Positions 30,263 to 40,600 of a stretch of DNA of 64,000 nt are shown piece by piece (the first letter of the stretch is position 1; every line of letters begins with the position of its first letter). The notes beneath the pieces are model-generated. The model did no database searches. It was not told where the DNA came from and saw only the letters and a list, made by a program, of their open reading frames with translations. Made by a program: the position numbers and the translations under genes. Source of the DNA: Petrosia ficiformis (lineage: Eukaryota; Porifera; Demospongiae; Haplosclerida; Petrosiidae); NCBI GenBank assembly GCA_947044365.1, contig OX345636.1, positions 57,639,746-57,703,745 on the forward strand, given 5' to 3'.

Positions 30263-31002
30263 ATATATGTTTATATAACGAGCCTCATGATGAATAATCT
30301 AAAGTTTTTGATACATGTGTATGTTTTGAAGCATGGGGCAAATTAACCCAACAATGGTTAGTGTGTGCACCATTGGGAACACATCTTGACTATTCTTGAG
30401 CCCATTAAGAAACAGTTAATGATGTTAGTGACAATATAATAATAATTAACTGTGCCATCTGGCCCAAAGAGGGAACTGTGCAGTGTCAGCACTGCACAGT
30501 TCATAAAACTTCATAAAACTTCATACATACATGTAGTGTGCCATATGAGTTCATCAAAAGCAATGCTCCTGAATCTTGTGACTGAAAACTCACTAAATAA
30601 ATCACACACGGCCAATGCCCACTTTTCACTAGCAGATTAGTTTTCCAGCTTTCATCTCTCTGTGGACCTGGCTTTCACTCTCACTGGAACTGGAGACATC
30701 ATTAAGCTTATAGATTAGTCCCATAAAAGTAAGCTAAAGACAGAAGGGTGTGATTTTCGAGCGACTACGTGCACGTTAATTGCAATATAGTACACATACG
30801 TGACATAAATTATCTCAATAATTTGGCAATTATCAATGGTGATATCATAAACCAATATCGCTCCGCCCTATTTATTGTATGATTGAATTCCTTTATCATG
30901 TGACTGATATCTTATATGACGTGATAGAATGTCGTTATTCTCATACAGTATTTCATGTGATTGGTATCCGATAGATTACATGTATTATAGATATTCTATG
31001 TA
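30263..31002. other. Intronic DNA without recognised features
   Basis: An AT-rich stretch between the foldback element and the hAT transposon. A 12-bp direct duplication (AACTTCATA) occurs near 30505, and a duplicated GCACTGTGCAGTGTCAGCAC-like palindrome near 30475-30495. No exon was identified. Confidence 0.35.
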
Positions 31003-31010
31003 GTTATTTG

Positions 31011-33230
31011 TAGGGATGGGCGATAACTCAAATTCACTGTTACGGTTATCATCATATCTATTATCACAATAACCTTGATTACCTTGTTAATCAAAAATTC
31101 AAATCAAGACAAAACAAAATTTAAAATAATACACAAAAATGATATGTCCAGATAATTGTGTACATGTACAAGCATGAGAAATATAATATGTAATTTATCA
31201 CACCATGTTTTTAGGCAGAAAAACTAGTTTGTCAACATTTTTGGGAAGAAGTCGAGAGCGTAAATGATCATTAATGTAACCTGCTTTGCTAAAGATCCTT
31301 TCAGAGGGTACACTGGTGCCGCCACAGACTCATAAATATTTCTTTGCTAACTGTGCTAAAATAGGAAATCGTCCTTGTTCAGTCTTCCACGACTCCAAAG
31401 GGTTTTGATCAATAGAGACCATAGGAAAGTCAAGGTAGAAAGCCAACTCATTTTCTACTTTCTGTGTTGGTGTTATTGATGGCCCAGTATCAGTTACTTG
31501 TTCGAATTCTGTGATAATGTTACTCATAATTGCAGCTAGTCCTTTTGCTTTTTTTGCAGGTGGAACATCATCAGTCTCGCAGCTCTCCTCTAGACTAATA
31601 GCCTTACCAGAAATATTATCAGATGTATCAAGCAGGAGAATGCATTCCTCAGTGACAGTAGAGATAATATTTTCCCTACTACTCCCTTCCTCAAAGTGAC
31701 AATCCTTAAATCGTGGATCTAAAAATGTCGATATATCCATCACCATCTTAACTCTAGCTGAAGTATTCCGTTTCATTAAATCTTCTATCAGTACTTTCTT
31801 CATCTGTTTTGCCAAGTTACTATCGTCACTAGAAGCTGTCATATCCTTCTGAATATGCCTGATAATAGGACCTATTGCAAAAATGGTTACCTCTTTTTCA
31901 CCCGATAAGGCATCTGTTAGAAAAGAAACAGGCTCTAGGACCCTGACAATAGTTTCTAAAACAGTGAACAAATCATCTGATTTTGTCTATCTGTGGCAAG
32001 TACAGCACAGATTGCTTTTTGCTGTTCAATAACTCGCTTTACCATGGAGTATTTTGATCCCCACCTGGTAGCTACAGAAGCTATGAGTTTATGTTGTGGT
32101 AAGTCTAAGGACATTTGTTGCTCAGTGAGATCACATTTCTTTTTCCAGCTGCGATGGAATAGTTCAACTAGCCTACGGCACCTGGCAAGGGCAGACTTAA
32201 CTCTAGCACAATCAAGAGCCTTATTGACTGCCAAGTCTAAATTATGGCCAAAGCAGCTAACTCTTATCCAATCAAGACTACGAAATGCAGCAACAATGTT
32301 CGAGCCATTATCTGTTGTAGAGGCAACAAGATATTCTGCAGAGAGCTCCCAGTTGTTAAGGACATCATTCAGTGCACTAGCAATGTTTTCACCAGTATGG
32401 TCTTCATACATAGGTGATGTGTTGAGGCAAAATGAGTTTAAATTCCAAGTTGAGTCTATAAAATGTACTGTAACAGTTAAGTAGGGAATAGTAGCTGGGC
32501 TGGTCCAAAAATCAGTTGTAAAGGCAAAGTAACTACAGTTATTTAGTTTAGGACATACAACTGACTCCCTCACATGATTATACAACTTTGGAATTTCATA
32601 ATCAGTGAAATGCTTCCTAGATGGGAGCTGGTATCGAGGGTTAAGCTTAGAGATTAGATGACGGAAGCCTGGCCTTTCTACACTAGATATTGGCTGCATG
32701 TCTGTGGCCAAGTAAAAAGTGACTGCTGAGTTTAATTCTTTGGTAATATTTGATTGTGAAGGATACTTCATACTACGCTCCTGTAGTTCATGCAAAGTTG
32801 GCTGGACAAATTTCCCCTTTGTGGAACATACATTCTTTGCAACTTTAGGCCATGCTTCTGAATATTTATCTGGGTGGTGATCCCTCAAATGTGTGATTAA
32901 ATTACTAGTATTCCCACCCTTTGCTGGTACGACTTTACCACAAACCTTGCATACTGGTGAGCCACACTCCTTGACAATAGGACGCCCCTCAGAGTCTGCT
33001 TTCAGTCCGAAATAATTCCAGACTACACTGATGGTGTTAGGTTTCTTTACTAGAGTATCGCTTTGACAAGATCCACTATCCTCCATATTCAGTTAAACAT
33101 GTGATGGAATAATTTTAGTGCTCATGCGCAAACGGCGGTTTATTCACAATTAATTAATATTAAAGGTAAGGTTTGCCGTCACAAGATAGACCGCGGTTTT
33201 ACCGTTATACCGTTATACCGCCCATCCCTA
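31011..33230 (-). mobile_element. hAT transposon, 2,220 bp, near-complete
   Basis: Termini are TAGGGATGGGCGATAAC and, at the right, ATACCGCCCATCCCTA (inverted match TAGGGATGGGCG-TA). The flanking octamers are identical, GTTATTTG at 31003-31010 and at 33231-33238, the 8-bp target duplication of hAT elements. The target is the leftmost unit of the acceptor-bearing 33-bp array (ATGTAGTTATTTG). Both ends and the TSD are intact, so insertion is fairly recent. The element sits in the MGAT1-like intron between exons 29679-29769 and 33449-33493. Confidence 0.92.
31198..33086 (-). pseudogene. hAT transposase (BED-finger type), one frameshift and one stop
   Basis: Transcribed right to left from ATG at 33086. 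A BED zinc finger (Cys46, Cys49, His66, His70/71; PVCKVCGKVVPAKGG) is followed by the RNase-H-like domain with TDFWTS (Asp192), TTDNGSNIV (Asp259) and CFGHNLDL, then VATRWGSKYSM. After a one-base frameshift near 31980 the frame continues (LEPVSFLTDALSGEKEV, DPRFKD). A TGA at 31330-31332 precedes the C-terminal dimerisation motif (GGTSVPSERIFSKAGYI, LRSRLLPKNVDKLVFL), which runs to 31198. About 630 codons in total, the usual size for a ZBED1-like hAT transposase. Only two lesions separate it from an open frame. Confidence 0.88.
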
Positions 33231-33244
33231 GTTATTTGTTTATA

Positions 33245-33455
33245 CAATGTACATGTTATTATGTACATGTACATGTAGTTATTGGATAATACATGTTATT
33301 ATGTACATGTAGTTATTGGATAATACATGTTATTATGTACATGTAGTTATTGGATAATACATGTTATTATGTACATGTAGTTATTGGTTTATACATGTTA
33401 TTATGTACATGTAGTTATTGGTTTATACATGTTATTATGTACATGTAGTTATTGG
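33245..33455. repeat. 33-bp minisatellite carrying a splice acceptor
   Basis: Six units share ATGTAGTTATTGG-(A/T)TAATACATG then TTATTATGTAC, with the AG at about 33278, 33311, 33346, 33380, 33414 and 33448. The last unit is the real acceptor of the WDDW exon at 33449, whose first seven bases are TTATTGG. A seventh, diverged unit (ATGTAGTTATTTG, 30999-31010) lies on the other side of the hAT insertion. Confidence 0.9.
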
Positions 33456-33850
33456 GATGATTGGACGAGACTAGAAGAACAAAGAAATGGAAGGTCAGAT
33501 CTTGATTATAATAGCCACACCCACTTTGTTATGTGGACTGAACTTGTTTTGTACTTAGCGATGTAAAATATCATTAATTGTACATATACATGTACGTTAT
33601 ACATGTACATATATGTATGTGTACATGTATTTACATTTGACACAATTTCAATACTTACATGTATCATTACTTACATGTACTTCTTGCCGTACAATATAGA
33701 TCTTGTATTAGACTTGAGATATCTCGTACACAAACATTTGGTAAAAAGGGTGTCAGTCATGGACAATACTTTGAACAGCACTTGAAATATATTGTGTTAA
33801 GTGAGAAGCCATATGATTTCCTATCAGCTGATTTGTCATATCTACTAGAG

Positions 33851-34094
33851 GTATGTACATGTACATGTAGTGTGTGTGTGTGTGTATTGGTGTGTACATG
33901 TATGTCCGTGCATGTACATGTATATGTAAAATAGTGTATCATGTACCAAGAACTAACATGTACCAAACAGTTCCTTGATGCCATGACTTGGTCTTAGGGC
34001 CCACTCTCCTTGATTGTTCATGTTGGTTTTAGGTTAAATTTTCATTGAGATTGATGCTGCCATTACCTACACACAGCATTACACACACACACAC
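33851..34094. other. Intronic DNA with TG and ACATGT repeats
   Basis: TG-rich and TACATG repeat follows the donor at 33851. From 33960 the sequence is non-repetitive, ending in a short CA run. A very short exon is expected somewhere in 33851-34630 from reading-frame phase, but I could not place it. Confidence 0.35.
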
Positions 34095-34168
34095 CAGACA
34101 TGGGGTCAATTACAATGCAATGTAATATATTAGTATTACTATTATCTATTACCATTACCCCATGTCTG
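34095..34168. mobile_element. 74-bp mini inverted-repeat element, copy 1
   Basis: It starts CAGACATGGGGTCAATTACA and ends CATTACCCCATGTCTG, with a 12-bp perfect inverted terminal repeat. It sits in a CA microsatellite, so a target duplication is indistinguishable from the repeat. Confidence 0.75.
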
Positions 34169-34192
34169 ACACACACACACACACACACACAC

Positions 34193-34266
34193 CAGACATG
34201 GGGTCAATTACAATGCAATGTAATATATTAGTATTACTATTATCTATTACCATTACCCCATGTCTG
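34193..34266. mobile_element. 74-bp mini inverted-repeat element, copy 2
   Basis: This copy is essentially identical to 34095-34168, in the same orientation, separated by 24 bp of (AC)n. The two could be tandem duplicates made by slippage or unequal exchange through the CA tract rather than two insertions. Confidence 0.75.
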
Positions 34267-34630
34267 ACACACACACACTATACTTTACTTGAGCATTTTA
34301 ATTCACAATGCCCTCAAGATAAGCATGTGATGACTTCATAATTATGTACTATAGTGTATACTTTAATGTCACATAGTTACACTGTAACTCAATAATGAAA
34401 CAATGATTGAAATTTGACATAATTTATACAAAAAAGAATGAGAAGGATAATTATATGAAAATGGTGCCGGTAAAAAGATTGCTAGTCATTCTAAACTAAA
34501 GTTATGAACATTTTTCCAAGATAATGAACGTGAATGACCTTTATTTGCAAATGGCCTTCACTATTGCTATATATAACAAGATTCCCTTCACAAAATTAAT
34601 TTTTGAAACTCCATCTTTATCACAATTTAG
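34267..34630. other. Intron preceding the exon at 34631
   Basis: A CA tail, then unremarkable AT-rich sequence. A plus frame from 34524 (MNVNDLYLQMAFTIAIYNKI) runs into the exon at 34631 without a stop. The conserved GnT-I similarity only starts at the exon (VIYEEVYVKRI), and a good acceptor (CACAATTTAG) precedes it. Confidence 0.4.
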
Positions 34631-37600
34631 GGTAATTTATGAAGAAGTGTATGTTAAACGTATTCATAGTTTGAAGGACGTATCACTCAGTGAAGTTATT
34701 CATAGTAAATCTAAAGAAGAAGTACAAGTGAGATACTCAAATCTAAAAGAATTCAAAGCATTTGCTAAACATCTCAAGATCATGAGTGATTCAAGAGTGA
34801 GTTAATATAAGTACTTGGGATTATGCAGGGCATTTGTGGGGATGAGCCTACGTTACTTAATGGAATAGGAAGTGTGTCCAAGTTAGAAAGACTGTTAATG
34901 CACAGATCATACATTGAAGGGCCTATAGCACTACATGTGGCGTAATCATAGTGTACTGTACTGCACCATGTGGAGACAGACTCCTAATACATGAGCCTAT
35001 AGCACTACTGGTGGTATATGTAATCATAGCTATTCAATGAGTGTGCTGTACTTCACAATGTAGAGACTCCTAATACATTGAAGAGCCTATAGCACTACTG
35101 GTGGTGTATGTAATCATAGGTATTCAATGAGTGTGCTGTATTGCACCATGTAGAGACTCCTAATACATTGAAGAGCCTATAGCACTACTGGTGGTGTATG
35201 TAATCATAACCATTCAATGAGTTTGCTGTACGTCACCATGTAGAGACTCCTAATACATTGAAGAGCCTATAGCACTACTGTTGGTGTATGTAATCATAGC
35301 TATTCAATGAGTGTGCTGTACGTCACCATGTAGAGACTCCTAATACATTGAAGAGCCTATAGCACTACTGGTGGTGTATGTAATCATAACTATTCAATGA
35401 GTGTGCTGTACTGCACCATGTGTAGGTAGACTCCTAATACATTGAAGAGCCTATAGCACTACTGGTGGTATATGTAATCATAACTATTCAATGAGTGTGC
35501 TGTACTGCACCATGTGTAGGTAGACTCCTAATACATTGAAGAGCCTATAGCACTACTGGTGGTGTATGTAATCATAACTATTCAATGAGTGTACTGTACT
35601 GCACCATGTAGAGACTCCTAATACATTGAAGAGCCTATAGCACTACTGGTGGTGTATGTAATCATAACCATTCAATGAGTTTGCTGTACGTCACCATGTA
35701 GAGACTCCTAATACATTGAAGAGCCTATAGCACTACTGGTGGTGTATGTAATCATAGCTATTCAATGAGTGTGCTGTACGTCACCATGTAGAGACTCCTA
35801 ATACATTGAAGAGCCTATAGCACTACTGGTGGTGTATGTAATCATAACTATTCAATGAGTGTGCTGTACTGCACCATGTGTAGACTCCTAATACATTGAA
35901 GAGCCTATAGCACTACTGGTGGTATATGTAATCATAACTATTCAATGAGTGTGCTGTACTTCACCATGTGGGGACTCCTAATACATTGAAGAGCCTATAG
36001 CACTACTGGTGGTGTATGTAATCATAACCATTCAATGAGTTTGCTGTACTTCACCATGTAGAGACTCCTAATACATTGAAGAGCCTATAGCACTACTGGT
36101 GGTGTATGTAATCATAAATATTCCATGAGTGTGCTGTACTGCACCATGTGGGGACTCCTAATACATTGAAGAGCTTATAGCACTACTGGTGGTGTATGTA
36201 ATCATAACTATTCAATGAGTGTGCTGTACTGCACCATGTGTAGGTAGACTCCTAATACATTGAAGAGCCTATAGCACTACTGGTGGTATATGTAATCATA
36301 GCTATTCAATGAGTGTGCTGTACTGCACCATGTGTAGACTCCTAATACATTGAAGAGCCTATAGCACTACTGGTGGTATATGTAATCATAACTATTCAAT
36401 GAGTGTGCTGTACTGCACCATGTGTAGGTAGACTCCTAATACATTGAAGAGCCTATAGCACTACTGGTGGTGTATGTAATCATAACTATTCAATGAGTGT
36501 ACTGTACTGCACCATATAGAGACTCCTAATACATTGAAGAGCCTATAGCACTACTGGTGGTATATATAATCATAGCTATTCAATGAGTGTGCTGTACTTC
36601 ACCATGTAGAGACTCCTAATACATTGAAGAGCCTATAGCACTACTGGTGGTGTATGTAATCATAACTATTCAATGAGTGTGCTGTACTGCACCATGTGTA
36701 GGTAGACTCCTAATACATTGAAGAGCCTATAGCACTACTGGTGGTGTATGTAATCATAACTATTCAATGAGTGTGTTGTACTTCACCATGTAGAGACTCC
36801 TAATACATTGAAGAGCCTATAGCACTACTGGTGGTGTATGTAATCATAACTATTCCATGAGTGTGCTGTACTGCACCATGTAGAGACTCCTAATACATTG
36901 AAGAGCCTATAGCACTACTGGTGGTGTATGTAATCATAACTATTCAATGAGTGTGCTGTACTTCACCATGTAGAGACTCCTAATACATTGAAGAGCCTAT
37001 AGCACTACTGGTGGTATATGTAATCATAAGAGTGTGCTGTACTGCACCGTGTGTAGGTAGACTCCTAATACATTGAAGAGCCTATAGCACTACTGGTGGT
37101 GTATGTAATCATAACTATTCAATGAGTGTGCTGTACTGCACCATGTGTAGGTAGACTCCTAATACATTGAAGAGCCTATAGCACTACTGGTGGTATATGT
37201 AATCATAACTATTCAATGAGTGTACTGTACTGCACCATGTGTAGACTCCTAATACATTGAAGAGCCTATAGCACTACTGGTGGTATATGTAATCATAACT
37301 ATTCAATGAGTGTGCTGTACTGCACCATGTGTAGGTAGCCTCCTAATACATTGAAGAGCCTATAGCACTACTGGTGGTGTATGTAATCATAACTATTCAA
37401 TGAGTGTACTGTACTGCACCATGTAGAGACTCCTAATACATTGAAGAGCCTATAGCACTACTGGTGGTATATGTAATCATAGCTATTCAATGAGTGTGCT
37501 GTACTTCACCATGTAGAGACTCCTAATACATTGAAGAGCCTATAGCACTACTGGTGGTGTATGTAATCATAACTATTCAATGAGTGTGCTGTACTGCACC

Positions 37601-40600
37601 ATGTGTAGGTAGACTCCTAATACATTGAAGAGCCTATAGCACTACTGGTGGTATATGTAATCATAACTATTCAATGAGTGTGCTGTACTGCACCATGTGT
37701 ATGTAGACTCCTAATACATTGAAGAGCCTATAGCACTACTGGTGGTATATGTAATCATAACTATTCAATGAGTGTGCTGTACTGCACCATGTGTAGGTAG
37801 ACTCCTAATACATTGAAGAGCCTATAGCACTACTGGTGGTATATGTAATCATAGCTATTCAATGAGTGTGCTGTACTTCACCATGTAGAAACTCCTAATA
37901 CATTGAAGAGCCTATAGCACTACTGGTGGTGTATGTAATCATAACTATTCAATGAGTGTGCTGTACTGCACCATGTATAGGTAGACTCCTAATACATTGA
38001 AGAGCCTATAGCACTACTGGTGGTATATGTAATCATAGCTATTCAATGAGTGTGCTGTACTTCACCATGTAGAGACTCCTAATACATTGAAGAGCCTATA
38101 GCACTACTGGTGGTGTATGTAATCATAACTATTCAATGAGTGTGCTGTACTGCACCATGTAGAGACTCCTAATACATTGAAGAGCCTATAGCACTACTGG
38201 TGGTGTATGTAATCATAACTATTCAATGAGTGTGCTGTACTGCACCATGTGTAGGTAGACTCCTAATACATTGAAGAGCCTATAGCACTACTGGTGGTAT
38301 ATGTAATCATAGCTATTCAATGAGTGTGCTGTACTTCACCATGTAGAGACTCCTAATACATTGAAGAGCCTATAGCACTACTGGTGGTGTATGTAATCAT
38401 AACTATTCAATGAGTGTGCTGTACTGCACCATGTAGAGACTCCTAATACATTGAAGAGCCTATAGCACTACTGGTGGTGTATGTAATCATAACTATTCAA
38501 TGAGTGTGCTGTACTTCACCATGTAGAGACTCCTAATACATTGAAGAGCCTATAGCACTACTGGTGGTATATGTAATCATAACTATTCAATGAGTGTGCT
38601 GTACTGCACCGTGTGTAGGTAGACTCCTAATACATTGAAAAGCCTATAGCACTACTGGTGGTGTATGTAATCATAACTATTCAATGAGTGTGCTGTACTG
38701 CACCATGTGTAGGTAGACTCCTAATACATTGAAGAGCCTATAGCACTACTGGTGGTATATGTAATCATAACTATTCAATGAGTGTGCTGTACTTCACCAT
38801 GTGTAGGTAGACTCCTAATACATTGAAGAGCCTATAGCACTACTGGTGGTGTATGTAATCATAACTATTCAATGAGTGTGTTGTACTTCACCATGTAGAG
38901 ACTCCTAATACATTGAAGAGCCTATAGCACTACTGGTGGTGTATGTAATCATAACTATTCCATGAGTGTGCTGTACTGCACCATGTAGAGACTCCTAATA
39001 CATTGAAGAGCCTATAGCACTACTGGTGGTGTATGTAATCATAACTATTCAATGAGTGTGCTGTACTGCACCATGTGTAGGTAGACTCCTAATACATTGA
39101 AGAGCCTATAGCACTACTGGTGGTGTATGTAATCATAACTATTCAATGAGTGTACTGTACTGCACCATATAGAGACTCCTAATACATTGAAGAGCCTATA
39201 GCACTACTGGTGGTATATATAATCATAGCTATTCAATGAGTGTGCTGTACTTCACCATGTAGAGACTCCTAATACATTGAAGAGCCTATAGCACTACTGG
39301 TGGTGTATGTAATCATAACTATTCAATGAGTGTGCTGTACTGCACCATGTGTAGGTAGACTCCTAATACATTGAAGAGCCTATAGCACTACTGGTGGTGT
39401 ATGTAATCATAACTATTCAATGAGTGTGTTGTACTTCACCATGTAGAGACTCCTAATACATTGAAGAGCCTATAGCACTACTGGTGGTGTATGTAATCAT
39501 AACTATTCCATGAGTGTGCTGTACTGCACCATGTAGAGACTCCTAATACATTGAAGAGCCTATAGCACTACTGGTGGTGTATGTAATCATAACTATTCAA
39601 TGAGTGTGCTGTACTTCACTATGTGTAGACTCCTAATACATTGAAGAGCCTATAGCACTACTGGTTGTATATGTAATCATAGCTATTCAATGGGTGTGCT
39701 GTACTTCACCATGTAGAGACTCCTAATACATTGAAGAGCCTATAGCACTACTGGTGGTATATGTAATCATAACCATTCAATGAGTGTACTGTACTTCACT
39801 ATGTGTAGACTCCTAATACATTGAAGAGCCTATAGCACTACTGGTGGTATATGTAATCATAGCTATTCAATTAGTGTGCTGTACTTCACCATGTAGAGAC
39901 TCCTAATACATTGAAGAGCCTATAGCACTACTGGTGGTGTATGTAATCATAACTATTCAATGAGTGTGCTGTACTTCACTATGTGTAGACTCCTAATACA
40001 TTGAAGAGCCTATAGCACTACTGGTGGTATATGTAATCATAACTATTCAATGAGTGTGCTGTACTGCACCATGTGTAGGTAGACTCCTAATACATTGAAG
40101 AGCCTATAGCACTACTGGTGGTATATGTAATCATAGCTATTCAATGAGTGTGCTGTACTGCACCATGTGTAGACTCCTAATACATTGAAGAGCCTATAGC
40201 ACTACTGGTGGTATATGTAATCATAACTATTCAATGAGTGTGCTGTACTGCACCATGTGTAGGTAGACTCCTAATACATTTAAGAGCCTATAGCACTACT
40301 GGTGGTATATGTAATCATAGCTATTCAATGAGTGTACTGTACTGCACCAGGTAGAGACTCCTAATACATTGAAGAGCCTATAGCACTACTGGTGGTGTAT
40401 GTAATCATAACTATTCAATGAGTGTGCTGTACTGCACCATGTGTAGGTAGACTCCTAATACAATGAAGAGCCTATAGCACTACTGGTGGTATATGTAATC
40501 ATAACTATTCAATAAGTGTACTGTACTGCACCATGTAGAGACTCCTAATACATTGAAGAGCCTATAGCACTACTGGTGGTGTATGTAATCATAACTATTC

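Larger units (their letters stand above)
26148..34796 (+). pseudogene. MGAT1: MGAT1-like N-acetylglucosaminyltransferase I, apparently broken, partial
   Basis: Exons: 26148-26256 (YRPSEDLFPIIISQDC), 27150-27288 (QPDQSEFPLKGKERK, KIARHYKWALGQVFDVYGYN), 28142-28278 ([26 protein letters not shown]), 29679-29769 (KLYRTDFFPELGWML), 33449-33493 (YWDDWTRLEEQRNG), 33700-33850 (EISRTQTFGKKGVSHGQYFE) and 34631-34796 (VQVRYSNLKEFKAFAKHLKI). These match GnT-I in order, including the metal-binding EDD and the WDDW holding the catalytic Asp. GnT-I adds GlcNAc to Man5GlcNAc2 in the medial Golgi, opening complex N-glycan synthesis. Defects: a one-base frameshift near 28255 and a TGA at 29738-29740 where Trp is expected. 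The membrane anchor, stem and C-terminal ~40 residues are not in the window. A ~29-nt exon is probably missing between 33850 and 34631. Confidence 0.85.

Noticed and set aside
31993..32484. 163-codon plus-strand ORF
   Set aside because: It is the antisense shadow of the hAT transposase exon.
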